Shown: in pieces, positions 1 through 5,394 of the stretch | How the letters are laid out: every line of letters begins with the position of its first letter | Numbering within the stretch: the first letter of the stretch is position 1 | Source of the DNA: Actinomycetota bacterium | Lineage (GTDB): Bacteria; Actinomycetota; Actinomycetes; Mycobacteriales; Mycobacteriaceae | DNA length: 6,189 nucleotides | Direction of reading: 5' to 3' | Assembly: GCA_005789055.1 (NCBI GenBank) | Contig: SYAA01000379.1 | Coordinates: forward strand, 1 to 6,189 | Made by a program: the position numbers and the translations under genes | Notes under the pieces: model-generated | Database searches by the model: none | Seen by the model: only the letters and a program-made list of their open reading frames with translations | What the model was told of the DNA's origin: nothing

Positions 1-1316
1 CCGGCGCGGATCCGGCGGCCGACGGCGATCGCCCGGTCCACATCGGCGGACCGCACGGCGGAGTTCAACCCAAAGATGGTGTCGTTGGCCAGCGCGACGG
101 CTTCGTCCTCGTCGTCGTAGGCCTGAATGACCAGTACCGGTCCGAAGATCTCCTCTTTGACGATCGCCATATCAGGTGTGGTCTGGGAGAACACCGTCGG
201 ACGCACGAAGTAGCCGCGGTCCAGTCCGTCGGGTGGCGTGGGTCCGCCGGCGATGAGCTTGGCGCCCTCGGCGATGCCCTGCTCGATGTAGTTGACCACC
301 CGGTCGCGTTGCAGCGCCGATACCAACGGCCCCATCATGGTGGTCGCCTCGAAAGGACTTCCTACGGTGATCGATTCCGTACCGGCCTGGGCAATCGCCT
401 CTACTTCTGCAAGCCGTGAGCGCGGAACGATCATGCGGGACAACGCAATACAGGTCTGGCCCGAGTTCAGGAAACAGCCCGTCAGCCCTGCGCCCACGGC
501 AGCGACCATGTCGGCGTCGTCCAGAATGATCAGCGGCGATTTACCGCCGAGTTCCAGGGACACCCGCTTGATGGTTTGCGCCGCCACCGCACCGATCCGG
601 CGCCCGGCGCCGGTGGAACCGGTGAATGACACCATGTCCACCTCGGGATGAGCCACCAGCGTCTCACCGACCTCCGCACCGGTACCGGTCAGCAGATTGA
701 ACACACCGGGCGGCAGCCCGATCGAATCGAGCACCTCAGCCAAGATGTAGGCGTTCAGCGGCGCTACCTCGCTCGGCTTGAGCACCACGGTGCACCCGGC
801 GGCCAGCGCCGGGGCAACCTTCGCAGCGATCTGGTGCAGAGGGTAGTTCCACGGCGTGATCGCGACGGCGACGCCGATCGGTTCGCGCAGGACCAGCGAG
901 TTATTGACCCGCTCCTGGAACGGAAAGTTCAGGGCGAGCTCGGCCATCGAGACGAAGGACAACACCGGAAGGCCGGCCTGGATCACGTTGCTGTAGGCGA
1001 ACGGCATCCCGACCTCGCGGCTGACCAGGACGGCGATGTCGCTCTGACGTGACTGCAACCCCTCGGCCGCGCGCTGCAGGTAACCAGCCCGTTCCCCAGG
1101 CGGCAGCGCAGACCATTCCGGAAACGCGGCACGGGCAGCCGCGACGGCTGCGTCGGCATCGCCGGATGTCGCCGCCGTGACGGTACCGATGATCTCCTCG
1201 GTCGTTGAGTCGGTGACCTCGAAGGTCTCAGTGCCGCTCGCGCGCTGCCAGCCGCCTTTGATGTAGTTGCAATCCCGGGTGATCACGTCCGCCCCCCCCA
1301 CCTTTCGCGCAGTCAT
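1..1316 (-). CDS. NAD(P)-dependent aldehyde dehydrogenase, C-terminus cut off by the window edge
   Basis: This enzyme would oxidise an aldehyde to the acid with NAD(P)+ in the cytosol; the substrate cannot be told from sequence. About 438 residues are present, against roughly 475-500 for the family, so only the last part of the catalytic/oligomerisation region is missing. Visible family motifs, in order, are TPWNYP (154-159, with Asn157), VVLKPSE with cofactor-binding Lys180, the Rossmann FTGSTG loop (231-236), LELGG with general-base Glu255, GQTC with nucleophile Cys289, and KEEIFGPV (387-394). All key residues are intact. The ATG at 1316 has only a weak purine run (GAAAG) upstream. A GTG at codon 11 (1286), just before the conserved ITRDCNYI stretch, is a credible alternative start. 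A run of eight G lies between the two starts. It follows the Trm112 gene by 127 bp and has its own promoter-like and palindromic signals, so it may be a separate unit. The family call is secure; the exact start is not. Confidence 0.96.
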   Translation of the reverse strand, partial: MTARKVGGADVITRDCNYIKGGWQRASGTETFEVTDSTTEEIIGTVTAATSGDADAAVAAARAAFPEWSALPPGERAGYLQRAAEGLQSRQSDIAVLVSREVGMPFAYSNVIQAGLPVLSFVSMAELALNFPFQERVNNSLVLREPIGVAVAITPWNYPLHQIAAKVAPALAAGCTVVLKPSEVAPLNAYILAEVLDSIGLPPGVFNLLTGTGAEVGETLVAHPEVDMVSFTGSTGAGRRIGAVAAQTIKRVSLELGGKSPLIILDDADMVAAVGAGLTGCFLNSGQTCIALSRMIVPRSRLAEVEAIAQAGTESITVGSPFEATTMMGPLVSALQRDRVVNYIEQGIAEGAKLIAGGPTPPDGLDRGYFVRPTVFSQTTPDMAIVKEEIFGPVLVIQAYDDEDEAVALANDTIFGLNSAVRSADVDRAIAVGRRIRA

Positions 1317-1329
1317 GTGGGCTTTCAGT

Positions 1330-1346
1330 CACGAACTCTGTTCGTG
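1330..1346. promoter_or_regulatory. 17-bp palindrome, putative operator of the aldehyde dehydrogenase gene
   Basis: CACGAAC-TCT-GTTCGTG has perfect 7-bp arms around a 3-bp centre. It ends 14 bp from the ATG at 1316 and lies just downstream of a TAACGT -10-like hexamer on the minus strand. That is where a TetR- or MarR-type repressor commonly binds. The palindrome is seen directly; the operator role is inferred. A small leader hairpin is the alternative. Confidence 0.5.
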
Positions 1347-1354
1347 TGGAAGTG

Positions 1355-1360
1355 ACGTTA
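1355..1360 (-). promoter_or_regulatory. Candidate -10 element (TAACGT) for the aldehyde dehydrogenase gene
   Basis: On the minus strand TAACGT fits the TANNNT form of mycobacterial SigA-type -10 elements. Transcription would begin about 7 bp downstream, near 1348, giving a leader of about 30 nt that contains the 1330-1346 palindrome. No convincing TTGACA-like -35 is visible, which is common in mycobacteria. This is a weak motif on its own. Confidence 0.3.
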
Positions 1361-1392
1361 ACCCCTAGAAACGGACGGTACCGACGATTCAG

Positions 1393-1424
1393 GCAAAGTT
1401 CGGACTCACCGGTGCAAAGTCCGG
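1393..1424. repeat. Pair of 11-bp direct repeats spaced 21 bp apart
   Basis: GCAAAGTTCGG (1393-1403) and GCAAAGTCCGG (1414-1424) differ at one base. Their starts are exactly 21 bp apart, two helical turns, so both copies face the same side of the DNA. They lie in the gap between the Trm112 stop codon and the aldehyde dehydrogenase promoter region. A regulator binding site is a possible reading; nothing in the sequence proves it. Confidence 0.4.
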
Positions 1425-1427
1425 GCC

Positions 1428-1455
1428 GGTCGCTGCGGGGGGGTCACTGCGGGGG
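1428..1455. repeat. Two adjacent 14-bp tandem copies over the Trm112 stop codon
   Basis: GGTCGCTGCGGGGG (1428-1441) is followed immediately by GGTCACTGCGGGGG (1442-1455), 13 of 14 identical. The second copy carries the complement of the TGA stop codon (1444-1446); the first has CGA at the same place. It looks like a slippage duplication at G-rich DNA. The length is not a multiple of three, so it affects only the gene end. Confidence 0.5.
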
Positions 1456-1662
1456 GCGGCCGGTCAGGCGTTCGTGCTCCTCGGGAGAAACCTCCAGCGC
1501 CGCCTCAACGAGCAGTACCGGGATGCCGTCGCTGATCGGATAGGCCCGGCGCAGTCGCGAGTTGTAGAGCACCGGGTTGCCGAGTGGATCGTCGACGAGC
1601 ACCAGCGGTCCCCGGTCGGCGGGGCACACCAGGATGCTCAGCAGCATCGGATCGAGCCTCAA
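1444..1662 (-). CDS. Trm112-family small protein lacking the zinc cysteines
   Basis: This is a 72-residue protein of the Trm112/YcaR (UPF0434) family. Eukaryotic and archaeal Trm112 proteins activate methyltransferases; the bacterial role is poorly defined. The family pattern is clear: LLSILVCP at the N-terminus (7-14), RGPL (17-20), LYNSRLRRAYPI (32-43) and the hallmark DGIPVLL (45-51). Family members that bind zinc have four cysteines; here only Cys13 remains, so a zinc site is not expected. The TTG at 1662 is chosen because AGGGAGGG (1676-1669) sits 6 nt upstream; the next ATG in frame, codon 6, would remove conserved sequence. The gene starts 33 bp after the secreted-protein gene and is probably co-transcribed with it. 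In M. tuberculosis I recall a similar 74-residue gene (Rv1684) directly after Rv1683, which supports conserved linkage to the fusion gene. Confidence 0.9.
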   Translation of the reverse strand: MRLDPMLLSILVCPADRGPLVLVDDPLGNPVLYNSRLRRAYPISDGIPVLLVEAALEVSPEEHERLTGRPPQ

Positions 1663-1668
1663 CCGTGT

Positions 1669-1676
1669 CCCTCCCT
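1669..1676 (-). promoter_or_regulatory. Ribosome binding site that decides the TTG start of the Trm112 gene
   Basis: AGGGAGGG on the minus strand lies 6 nt before the TTG at 1662, ideal spacing. No equally good site precedes the ATG at codon 6. Confidence 0.75.
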
Positions 1677-1695
1677 GAGCAGCAGGACCACCGGG

Positions 1696-2235
1696 CTACG
1701 GGGTTAGGATGGGGACCGCTTGGACGGTCGTCACGGCGGCGCCGGCCTGAGCTCCGCCGGTCGTCGCGCCACCGCCCGTCGTGCCGCCGGTCGTCATGCC
1801 AGGGGCGGCCATACTCGGGTTACTGGCGCCCGGCATCTGGGCGGCACCCATGCCCGCGCCATTGGCCCCCTGCTGCGACTGGGCTCCCTGCAGAATTTCG
1901 GACTGCGCCTTCACCTTCGCCTGATAGGCGATGGTGTTCTTGAGCGCCTCGATCAGCGGGTTCTGATTCGGCCGGTATCCCGCGGCCTCGGTGACCTGGT
2001 CGAGGTAGGCCTGGGAGGGCTTGTACCCCATCGCTCGCAGTTTCAACGTGGTCTTCAGCAGCTTGGACAGTTGTCCGCCCCCGGTGCCGATCGCGTACTG
2101 CTCGGCCAGGTCGTCAAGGATGTCGGCATGCGCCGGCACCGCTGACCCGCATATCAACCCGACCGCCAGGGCAACCCCGGCAATGCCGTTACGCACACCC
2201 CGCCGCCAACGGCGGCTGCCGCCTGTTCTCGTCAT
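1696..2235 (-). CDS. Small secreted protein of unknown function
   Basis: I do not recognise this 179-residue protein. The N-terminus is an export signal: an arginine-rich region (residues 3-15), a hydrophobic core (18-33) and a VPAHA cleavage site, with the mature chain starting at Asp38. Cys29 lies in the core without a lipobox, so a lipoprotein is unlikely; there is no typical twin-arginine FLK motif either. The mature part has a charged, probably helical segment (about 38-116) with the motifs LRAMGYKPSQAYLDQV and AAGYRPNQNPLIEAL. A flexible Gln/Gly/Ala/Met/Thr-rich tail (117-167) follows, with three TTGG runs, and it ends in a short hydrophobic stretch. The mature chain has no cysteine. 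The ATG at 2235 is chosen because GGAGGGG precedes it; an ATG ten codons upstream (2265) lacks such a site. It lies 63 bp after the fusion gene and 33 bp before the Trm112 gene, so it is likely in the same operon, perhaps acting in the cell envelope. Confidence 0.88.
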   Translation of the reverse strand: MTRTGGSRRWRRGVRNGIAGVALAVGLICGSAVPAHADILDDLAEQYAIGTGGGQLSKLLKTTLKLRAMGYKPSQAYLDQVTEAAGYRPNQNPLIEALKNTIAYQAKVKAQSEILQGAQSQQGANGAGMGAAQMPGASNPSMAAPGMTTGGTTGGGATTGGAQAGAAVTTVQAVPILTP

Positions 2236-2239
2236 CTGT

Positions 2240-2246
2240 CCCCTCC
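2240..2246 (-). promoter_or_regulatory. Ribosome binding site that decides the start of the secreted-protein gene
   Basis: GGAGGGG on the minus strand lies 4 nt from the ATG at 2235 (6 nt measured from GGAGG). It favours this start over the ATG at 2265, which would also put ten hydrophilic residues in front of the signal peptide. Confidence 0.75.
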
Positions 2247-2266
2247 GGGCATCTGAACTGCCCATT

Positions 2267-2314
2267 CTACCGGGCTTAGGGCCTACCGGGCTTTGGGTCT
2301 ACCGGGCTGGGGCC
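2267..2314. repeat. Three tandem 16-bp repeats spanning the stop codon of the fusion gene
   Basis: The plus-strand units are CTACCGGGCTTAGGGC (2267-2282), CTACCGGGCTTTGGGT (2283-2298) and CTACCGGGCTGGGGCC (2299-2314). The first ten bases are identical in all three and the last six follow NNGGGY or a close variant. The complement of the first three bases of the third unit is the TAG stop codon of the fusion gene (2301-2299), so one copy is coding (residues ending in APAR) and two are intergenic. The period of 16 is not a multiple of three, so the copies place TAG in all three frames just after the gene. No simple terminator hairpin with a T-run follows. Confidence 0.85.
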
Positions 2315-5295
2315 GTCAAGCTTCGATAGACCGACGCCGTCAGCCTCTTATACGACTGACTATCGCCGTCCAGATACCAGCTGTTACGACCTGCCTTGGG
2401 CACACCGGCCGCCCGAAGTGCCGAAGCGACCGGCCGGTAGGAGGCGCTCACCGCCAGTTCCGGCACCACATGCACCACGTCCGGCGGCAATCCGACCGGC
2501 ATCGACGCCACCGCCTCGCTCAGGTCGGCGACGGTCATGCTCATCCCCGGCCGCAGCGAGACCGCCGTGACGGCCAGGGTCCCGGCCGGGGTGTCCACGC
2601 CGTAGGTCACCGCGAGGTCAACCGCGGCGATGGCTCCGATGGCGTCGGTGATCGGCGCGGGGAACACCACCCCGCGCGGCGTGTGCAGGAACCCGGAGCG
2701 GTTTCCGAGCAGCCAGAAATCGCCGTCGGCGTCGCGCCAGAACACGTACTCGGTAGAGATCCAGACGTCGCCGGCGGCGAACACCCCGCGTTTGATCGAG
2801 GCGGTGGGGTCAATCGGTCCCCACGGCCGGGCCAGCAGAACACCGATCTCTTCGGGGCCGGCGACCTTCACGAAGCCACGCTGATCCTCCAAAATGAGGT
2901 CTTCGGTCACGTCGTAGGCGCCCAACTCGACCTCGCCGCCGCCGGGCAGTGGGCGTCCCTCGCTGCCGATCTTGGTCCCGGCCACGTTGGCGAGCACGGC
3001 CTGCCCGTCGGAGGTGGCGAAAAACTCCACGACCGTCGCGGGCTCGAAGACCTCCAGGAGGCGTCGCCACAATCCGGTCGGCAGGCCCGACCCCATGAAG
3101 AGCCGGATCGGGTTGTTGCCGGCCAGCGGATTCTTACCGGCGGCCGCGAAGCCGGGGTCTTCGACGATCTCCCGCAGCATCGACCAGGTGTAGGTCACCA
3201 CGGTGACGCCGTACTGGCGGATCTCATCGAAGAACCGGTCCGGCCGCAGACCCCGGGACAGTGCGATTCGTGCGCCGGCCACCACCGCACCGCCCAGGCT
3301 GACCAGCAGGCCGGACTGATGGTGCAGTGGGGTCAGGCAGTAGACGGTGTCGTTTCGGGTGAGTGCGGCAGCCGAGGCGGTGCCGAAGGCCGATAGCGCC
3401 CACCGGTAGTTGGTGATCTGCTTGGGCTCAAGATCCCCGCCGCCTTTGGCGTTGAACACCACGTAGGCCACATCGCGGGCGAAGCCGGGGTTGGGCCGGT
3501 ACCACCCGGGCAGTTCCACCGCGTCGGGGTCGATCTTCTCCATGTCGATCACGGTGCTGCGGGCGGGCAAATCGAGATCGCGGGTGTCGCCGCCACCGAG
3601 TACCAGCGTCTGCACCGGCAATCTGCTCGCGGCGGCCAGGTTCGCCGGGTCGGTGATCAACTCGGTGATACCTCCGAGTCGGGTGGCCTTCGCGAGGTCG
3701 CCGTCGGGCGGCATCAGGACGGCGACGCCGCCCAGACGAGACAGTGCGGCGATAGCCACCATCGCGCTAGGGCGGGTGTCCATCAGCACGCCGACGCGAG
3801 TGCCCTGACGCACGCCGACCGCGATCAGGCCGCGCACCACATTGTCGATGCGCCGGTTGACGGCGTCGTAGGTGTGCACGCGGCCGTCGAACAATAGGAA
3901 CTCGCCGTCGGGCACGGACTCGGCCTGTTCGGAGATGATGCGCCCCAACGAGATTCGAGTGTGATCGTTGATCTGGCCCAGCCGAACCAGGCGCGGCAGG
4001 GTGCGCACGGTCTCGATGGCCAGCGTCCGCAGCGACTTGTTGACACCGGCGACGGCATCGGCGGCTCCGCGGGCGATCGACACAGCCAACTCGGAGGCCT
4101 CAGCGACACCGTGCATGACGCGCGAGCTCATCGCCACGCCGGTCTGGCCGGAACCGGCCGTGGTGTCCGGCATCGGTGCGATGTTGTCCGGGCGGTCAGC
4201 GCCGCCGGCGAGCCACTGCACCCACGCCGCGACGGTGGGCCAGGTGATGGTGGCCGCTTTCGACCCCACGACCAGCCCGAAGTGACCGGCCCGGATCATC
4301 ACCTCGTACGCCTCAGCTTTCGGCGCGGCGCGTTTGATGCCCCGCACCGAGGCGGGTTGGCCGATGTCGTCGACTTCACCGACGAACGCCAGCACCGGAC
4401 AGGTTATGTCGGCCAGCGTCACCAACTGGCCCTTGATGGCGAACCCGCCGGTCATCATCCGGTTGTGTGACACGAACTGCTTGAGCAGTTCCGAGACCGC
4501 CGGTCCGGACCACGCGATCCAGCCGTCGTTGTCGAGGAAACGCCGCTGCTGTTCACGCGGGAGGAGCGCCTCCCGATCGTGTAACTGCAGCAGGAAGTCG
4601 ACCTTCGACTTGGCCGACTTGACCGGATCGAGCATCTGGAAACCGGTGCGGGCCAACCAGCCCGGGATGTCGATCCGATTGAACACATGGTCGGCGAGGA
4701 ACTCCGCGCCCACAACGCCCATGTTGGCCGGAATGCCCATCGGCAGCGCCGCCAGGGTGTCCACCGGGGAGCCGAAGGCCACCACGCTGGCGACGTCCTT
4801 GGATCGGCGGTAGGCGGCTGTCTGATAACTGAACATGCCGCCCTGGGAGTAGCCGACCAGGTGGACGGGCTGACCGGTGGCGGCGACAACGATGTCGATG
4901 GCCTCGCTGAGCGCGACGATGTGGTCGGTGAGGGTGCGCTCCATGCCACCCTTGACCTTGTCCGGTGAACCGTAGTCGATCACCCATGGATCGACGCCGG
5001 CGGCGTGCAGGATGCCGACCGCGCCGTCGGCCCGGCTGACGTCCCACATGTTCGCCGACATCATCATCGGGTGGACCATCAGCGCCGGCGGCCCAGCGGC
5101 CGGGCGGCCGGGCCGGTTGTCCGGCGGGAAATACCGCCGGAGCTTGTACATGCTGTTGCTCTCGACAATCTGGAAGGTCGACGGCACCGCGCCGGTCTCC
5201 AGGCCGCCCCAGCGGGCCACCTCGTAGCCGTTCTGGGCGGTCGCGACCAGCCGCTCCAAAGGTCGTGCGATCGCCGACAAATTCAGATCTACCAC
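2299..5295 (-). CDS. Two-domain protein: PhaC-like serine hydrolase fused to FATP/FadD-type acyl-CoA synthetase (Rv1683-like)
   Basis: This is a 998-residue protein matching M. tuberculosis Rv1683 (about 999 residues as I recall), annotated as bifunctional acyl-CoA synthase/lipase; the BCG counterpart was reported on lipid droplets. Residues 1-365 form an alpha/beta hydrolase of the PHA-synthase type: VHPMMMSANMWDV (74-86), nucleophile elbow GYSQG with Ser150, then Asp309 (GEVDD) and His338 (AGHFG). Serine replaces the cysteine of true PHA synthases, so ester hydrolysis is expected. An Ala-rich linker follows (366-435). Residues 440-998 are an AMP-forming ligase, FATP-like in its late motifs: EFFATSDG (757-764), AGD with Asp843, GNRSG (864-868) and SYK with probable catalytic Lys983. 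The phosphate loop, normally TSGTTGxPK, reads NAKGGGDLEPK (615-625), which is strongly degenerate. The GTG at 5295 has GGGGAG 5 nt upstream; the same frame stays open to 5985, but only as antisense of the ABC-F gene. It is likely the first gene of the operon. Confidence 0.95.
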   Translation of the reverse strand: MVDLNLSAIARPLERLVATAQNGYEVARWGGLETGAVPSTFQIVESNSMYKLRRYFPPDNRPGRPAAGPPALMVHPMMMSANMWDVSRADGAVGILHAAGVDPWVIDYGSPDKVKGGMERTLTDHIVALSEAIDIVVAATGQPVHLVGYSQGGMFSYQTAAYRRSKDVASVVAFGSPVDTLAALPMGIPANMGVVGAEFLADHVFNRIDIPGWLARTGFQMLDPVKSAKSKVDFLLQLHDREALLPREQQRRFLDNDGWIAWSGPAVSELLKQFVSHNRMMTGGFAIKGQLVTLADITCPVLAFVGEVDDIGQPASVRGIKRAAPKAEAYEVMIRAGHFGLVVGSKAATITWPTVAAWVQWLAGGADRPDNIAPMPDTTAGSGQTGVAMSSRVMHGVAEASELAVSIARGAADAVAGVNKSLRTLAIETVRTLPRLVRLGQINDHTRISLGRIISEQAESVPDGEFLLFDGRVHTYDAVNRRIDNVVRGLIAVGVRQGTRVGVLMDTRPSAMVAIAALSRLGGVAVLMPPDGDLAKATRLGGITELITDPANLAAASRLPVQTLVLGGGDTRDLDLPARSTVIDMEKIDPDAVELPGWYRPNPGFARDVAYVVFNAKGGGDLEPKQITNYRWALSAFGTASAAALTRNDTVYCLTPLHHQSGLLVSLGGAVVAGARIALSRGLRPDRFFDEIRQYGVTVVTYTWSMLREIVEDPGFAAAGKNPLAGNNPIRLFMGSGLPTGLWRRLLEVFEPATVVEFFATSDGQAVLANVAGTKIGSEGRPLPGGGEVELGAYDVTEDLILEDQRGFVKVAGPEEIGVLLARPWGPIDPTASIKRGVFAAGDVWISTEYVFWRDADGDFWLLGNRSGFLHTPRGVVFPAPITDAIGAIAAVDLAVTYGVDTPAGTLAVTAVSLRPGMSMTVADLSEAVASMPVGLPPDVVHVVPELAVSASYRPVASALRAAGVPKAGRNSWYLDGDSQSYKRLTASVYRSLTAPAR

Positions 5296-5300
5296 CGCTG

Positions 5301-5306
5301 CTCCCC
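5301..5306 (-). promoter_or_regulatory. Ribosome binding site for the GTG start of the fusion gene
   Basis: GGGGAG on the minus strand lies 5 nt before the GTG at 5295. It fixes the start and argues against the much longer open frame that runs antisense through the ABC-F gene. Confidence 0.65.
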
Positions 5307-5307
5307 G

Positions 5308-5370
5308 CTGAGACCCTCTACTTGTAAACCCTGTACGTGTAACACCCTGTAGTCGTAAAGCCCAGTACTT
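5308..5370. repeat. Four imperfect tandem 15-16 bp repeats in the divergent intergenic region
   Basis: Read on the minus strand, in order from 5370: AAGTACTGGGCTTTAC, GACTACAGGGTGTTAC, ACGTACAGGGTTTAC and AAGTAGAGGGTCTCAG. All contain TA(C/G)(A/T)GGG(C/T), and the GGG runs recur at 16, 16 and 15 bp. The array ends 12 bp before the GTG of the fusion gene, and the fourth copy is the weakest. If the -10 at 5378-5383 is used leftwards, transcription would start at about 5371, so the whole array would be the mRNA leader. A centred GTGTAACAC palindrome (5337-5345) lies across copies two and three. It may be an operator array or an RNA-binding leader. Confidence 0.7.
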
Positions 5371-5377
5371 TCCCCAC

Positions 5378-5387
5378 AGCCTAGGCT
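5378..5387. promoter_or_regulatory. Palindromic, possibly bidirectional -10 element (AGCCTAGGCT)
   Basis: This perfect 10-bp palindrome gives TAGGCT, a TANNNT -10 hexamer, on both strands: 5382-5387 rightwards and 5383-5378 leftwards. Rightwards, 7 bp separate it from the GTG at 5395, the distance at which transcription starts, so the ABC-F mRNA would be leaderless; no Shine-Dalgarno sequence precedes that GTG. Leftwards, the leader of the fusion gene would be about 75 nt. No good -35 is seen on either side. The motif is seen; promoter use is inferred. Confidence 0.45.
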
Positions 5388-5394
5388 CTTGGCG

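Noticed and set aside
292..1052. Plus-strand open frames of 119 and 134 codons.
   Set aside because: They are antisense to the aldehyde dehydrogenase, which has every key residue on the minus strand.
1696..2235. Lipoprotein or twin-arginine substrate.
   Set aside because: Cys29 is preceded by GLI, not a lipobox, and lies before the AHA cleavage site. The arginines lack the following hydrophobic FLK-type residues.
2236..2265. A longer start for the secreted protein, ten codons upstream.
   Set aside because: It lacks a ribosome binding site and would place a hydrophilic stretch before the signal peptide. The ATG at 2235 has GGAGGGG in the right place.
2236..2298. Rho-independent terminator after the fusion gene.
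   Set aside because: There is no strong stem followed by a T-run in the direction of transcription; short partial palindromes such as TAGGGCCTA are explained by the tandem repeats.
2293..3396. A 367-codon open frame on the plus strand.
   Set aside because: It is antisense to the ligase domain, is rich in Arg/Gly/His/Gln as expected for an antisense shadow of GC-rich coding DNA, and shows no motifs.
3961..4813. Several overlapping plus-strand open frames of about 105-169 codons.
   Set aside because: All lie antisense to the hydrolase domain, whose motifs read cleanly on the minus strand. They overlap one another and have no recognisable content.
2299..5295. N-terminal domain as a true polyhydroxyalkanoate synthase.
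   Set aside because: The nucleophile elbow is GYSQG, with serine in place of the catalytic cysteine, and the lipase annotation of the close relative fits better.
5308..5370. Short CRISPR-like array or G-quadruplex.
   Set aside because: Units of 15-16 bp have no separate spacers, and the four GGG runs are split by 12-13 nt loops, too long for a stable quadruplex.
5389..5394. TTG at 5389 as the ABC-F start.
   Set aside because: It adds only two residues, and the GTG at 5395 fits the -10 spacing for a leaderless mRNA. It cannot be fully excluded.
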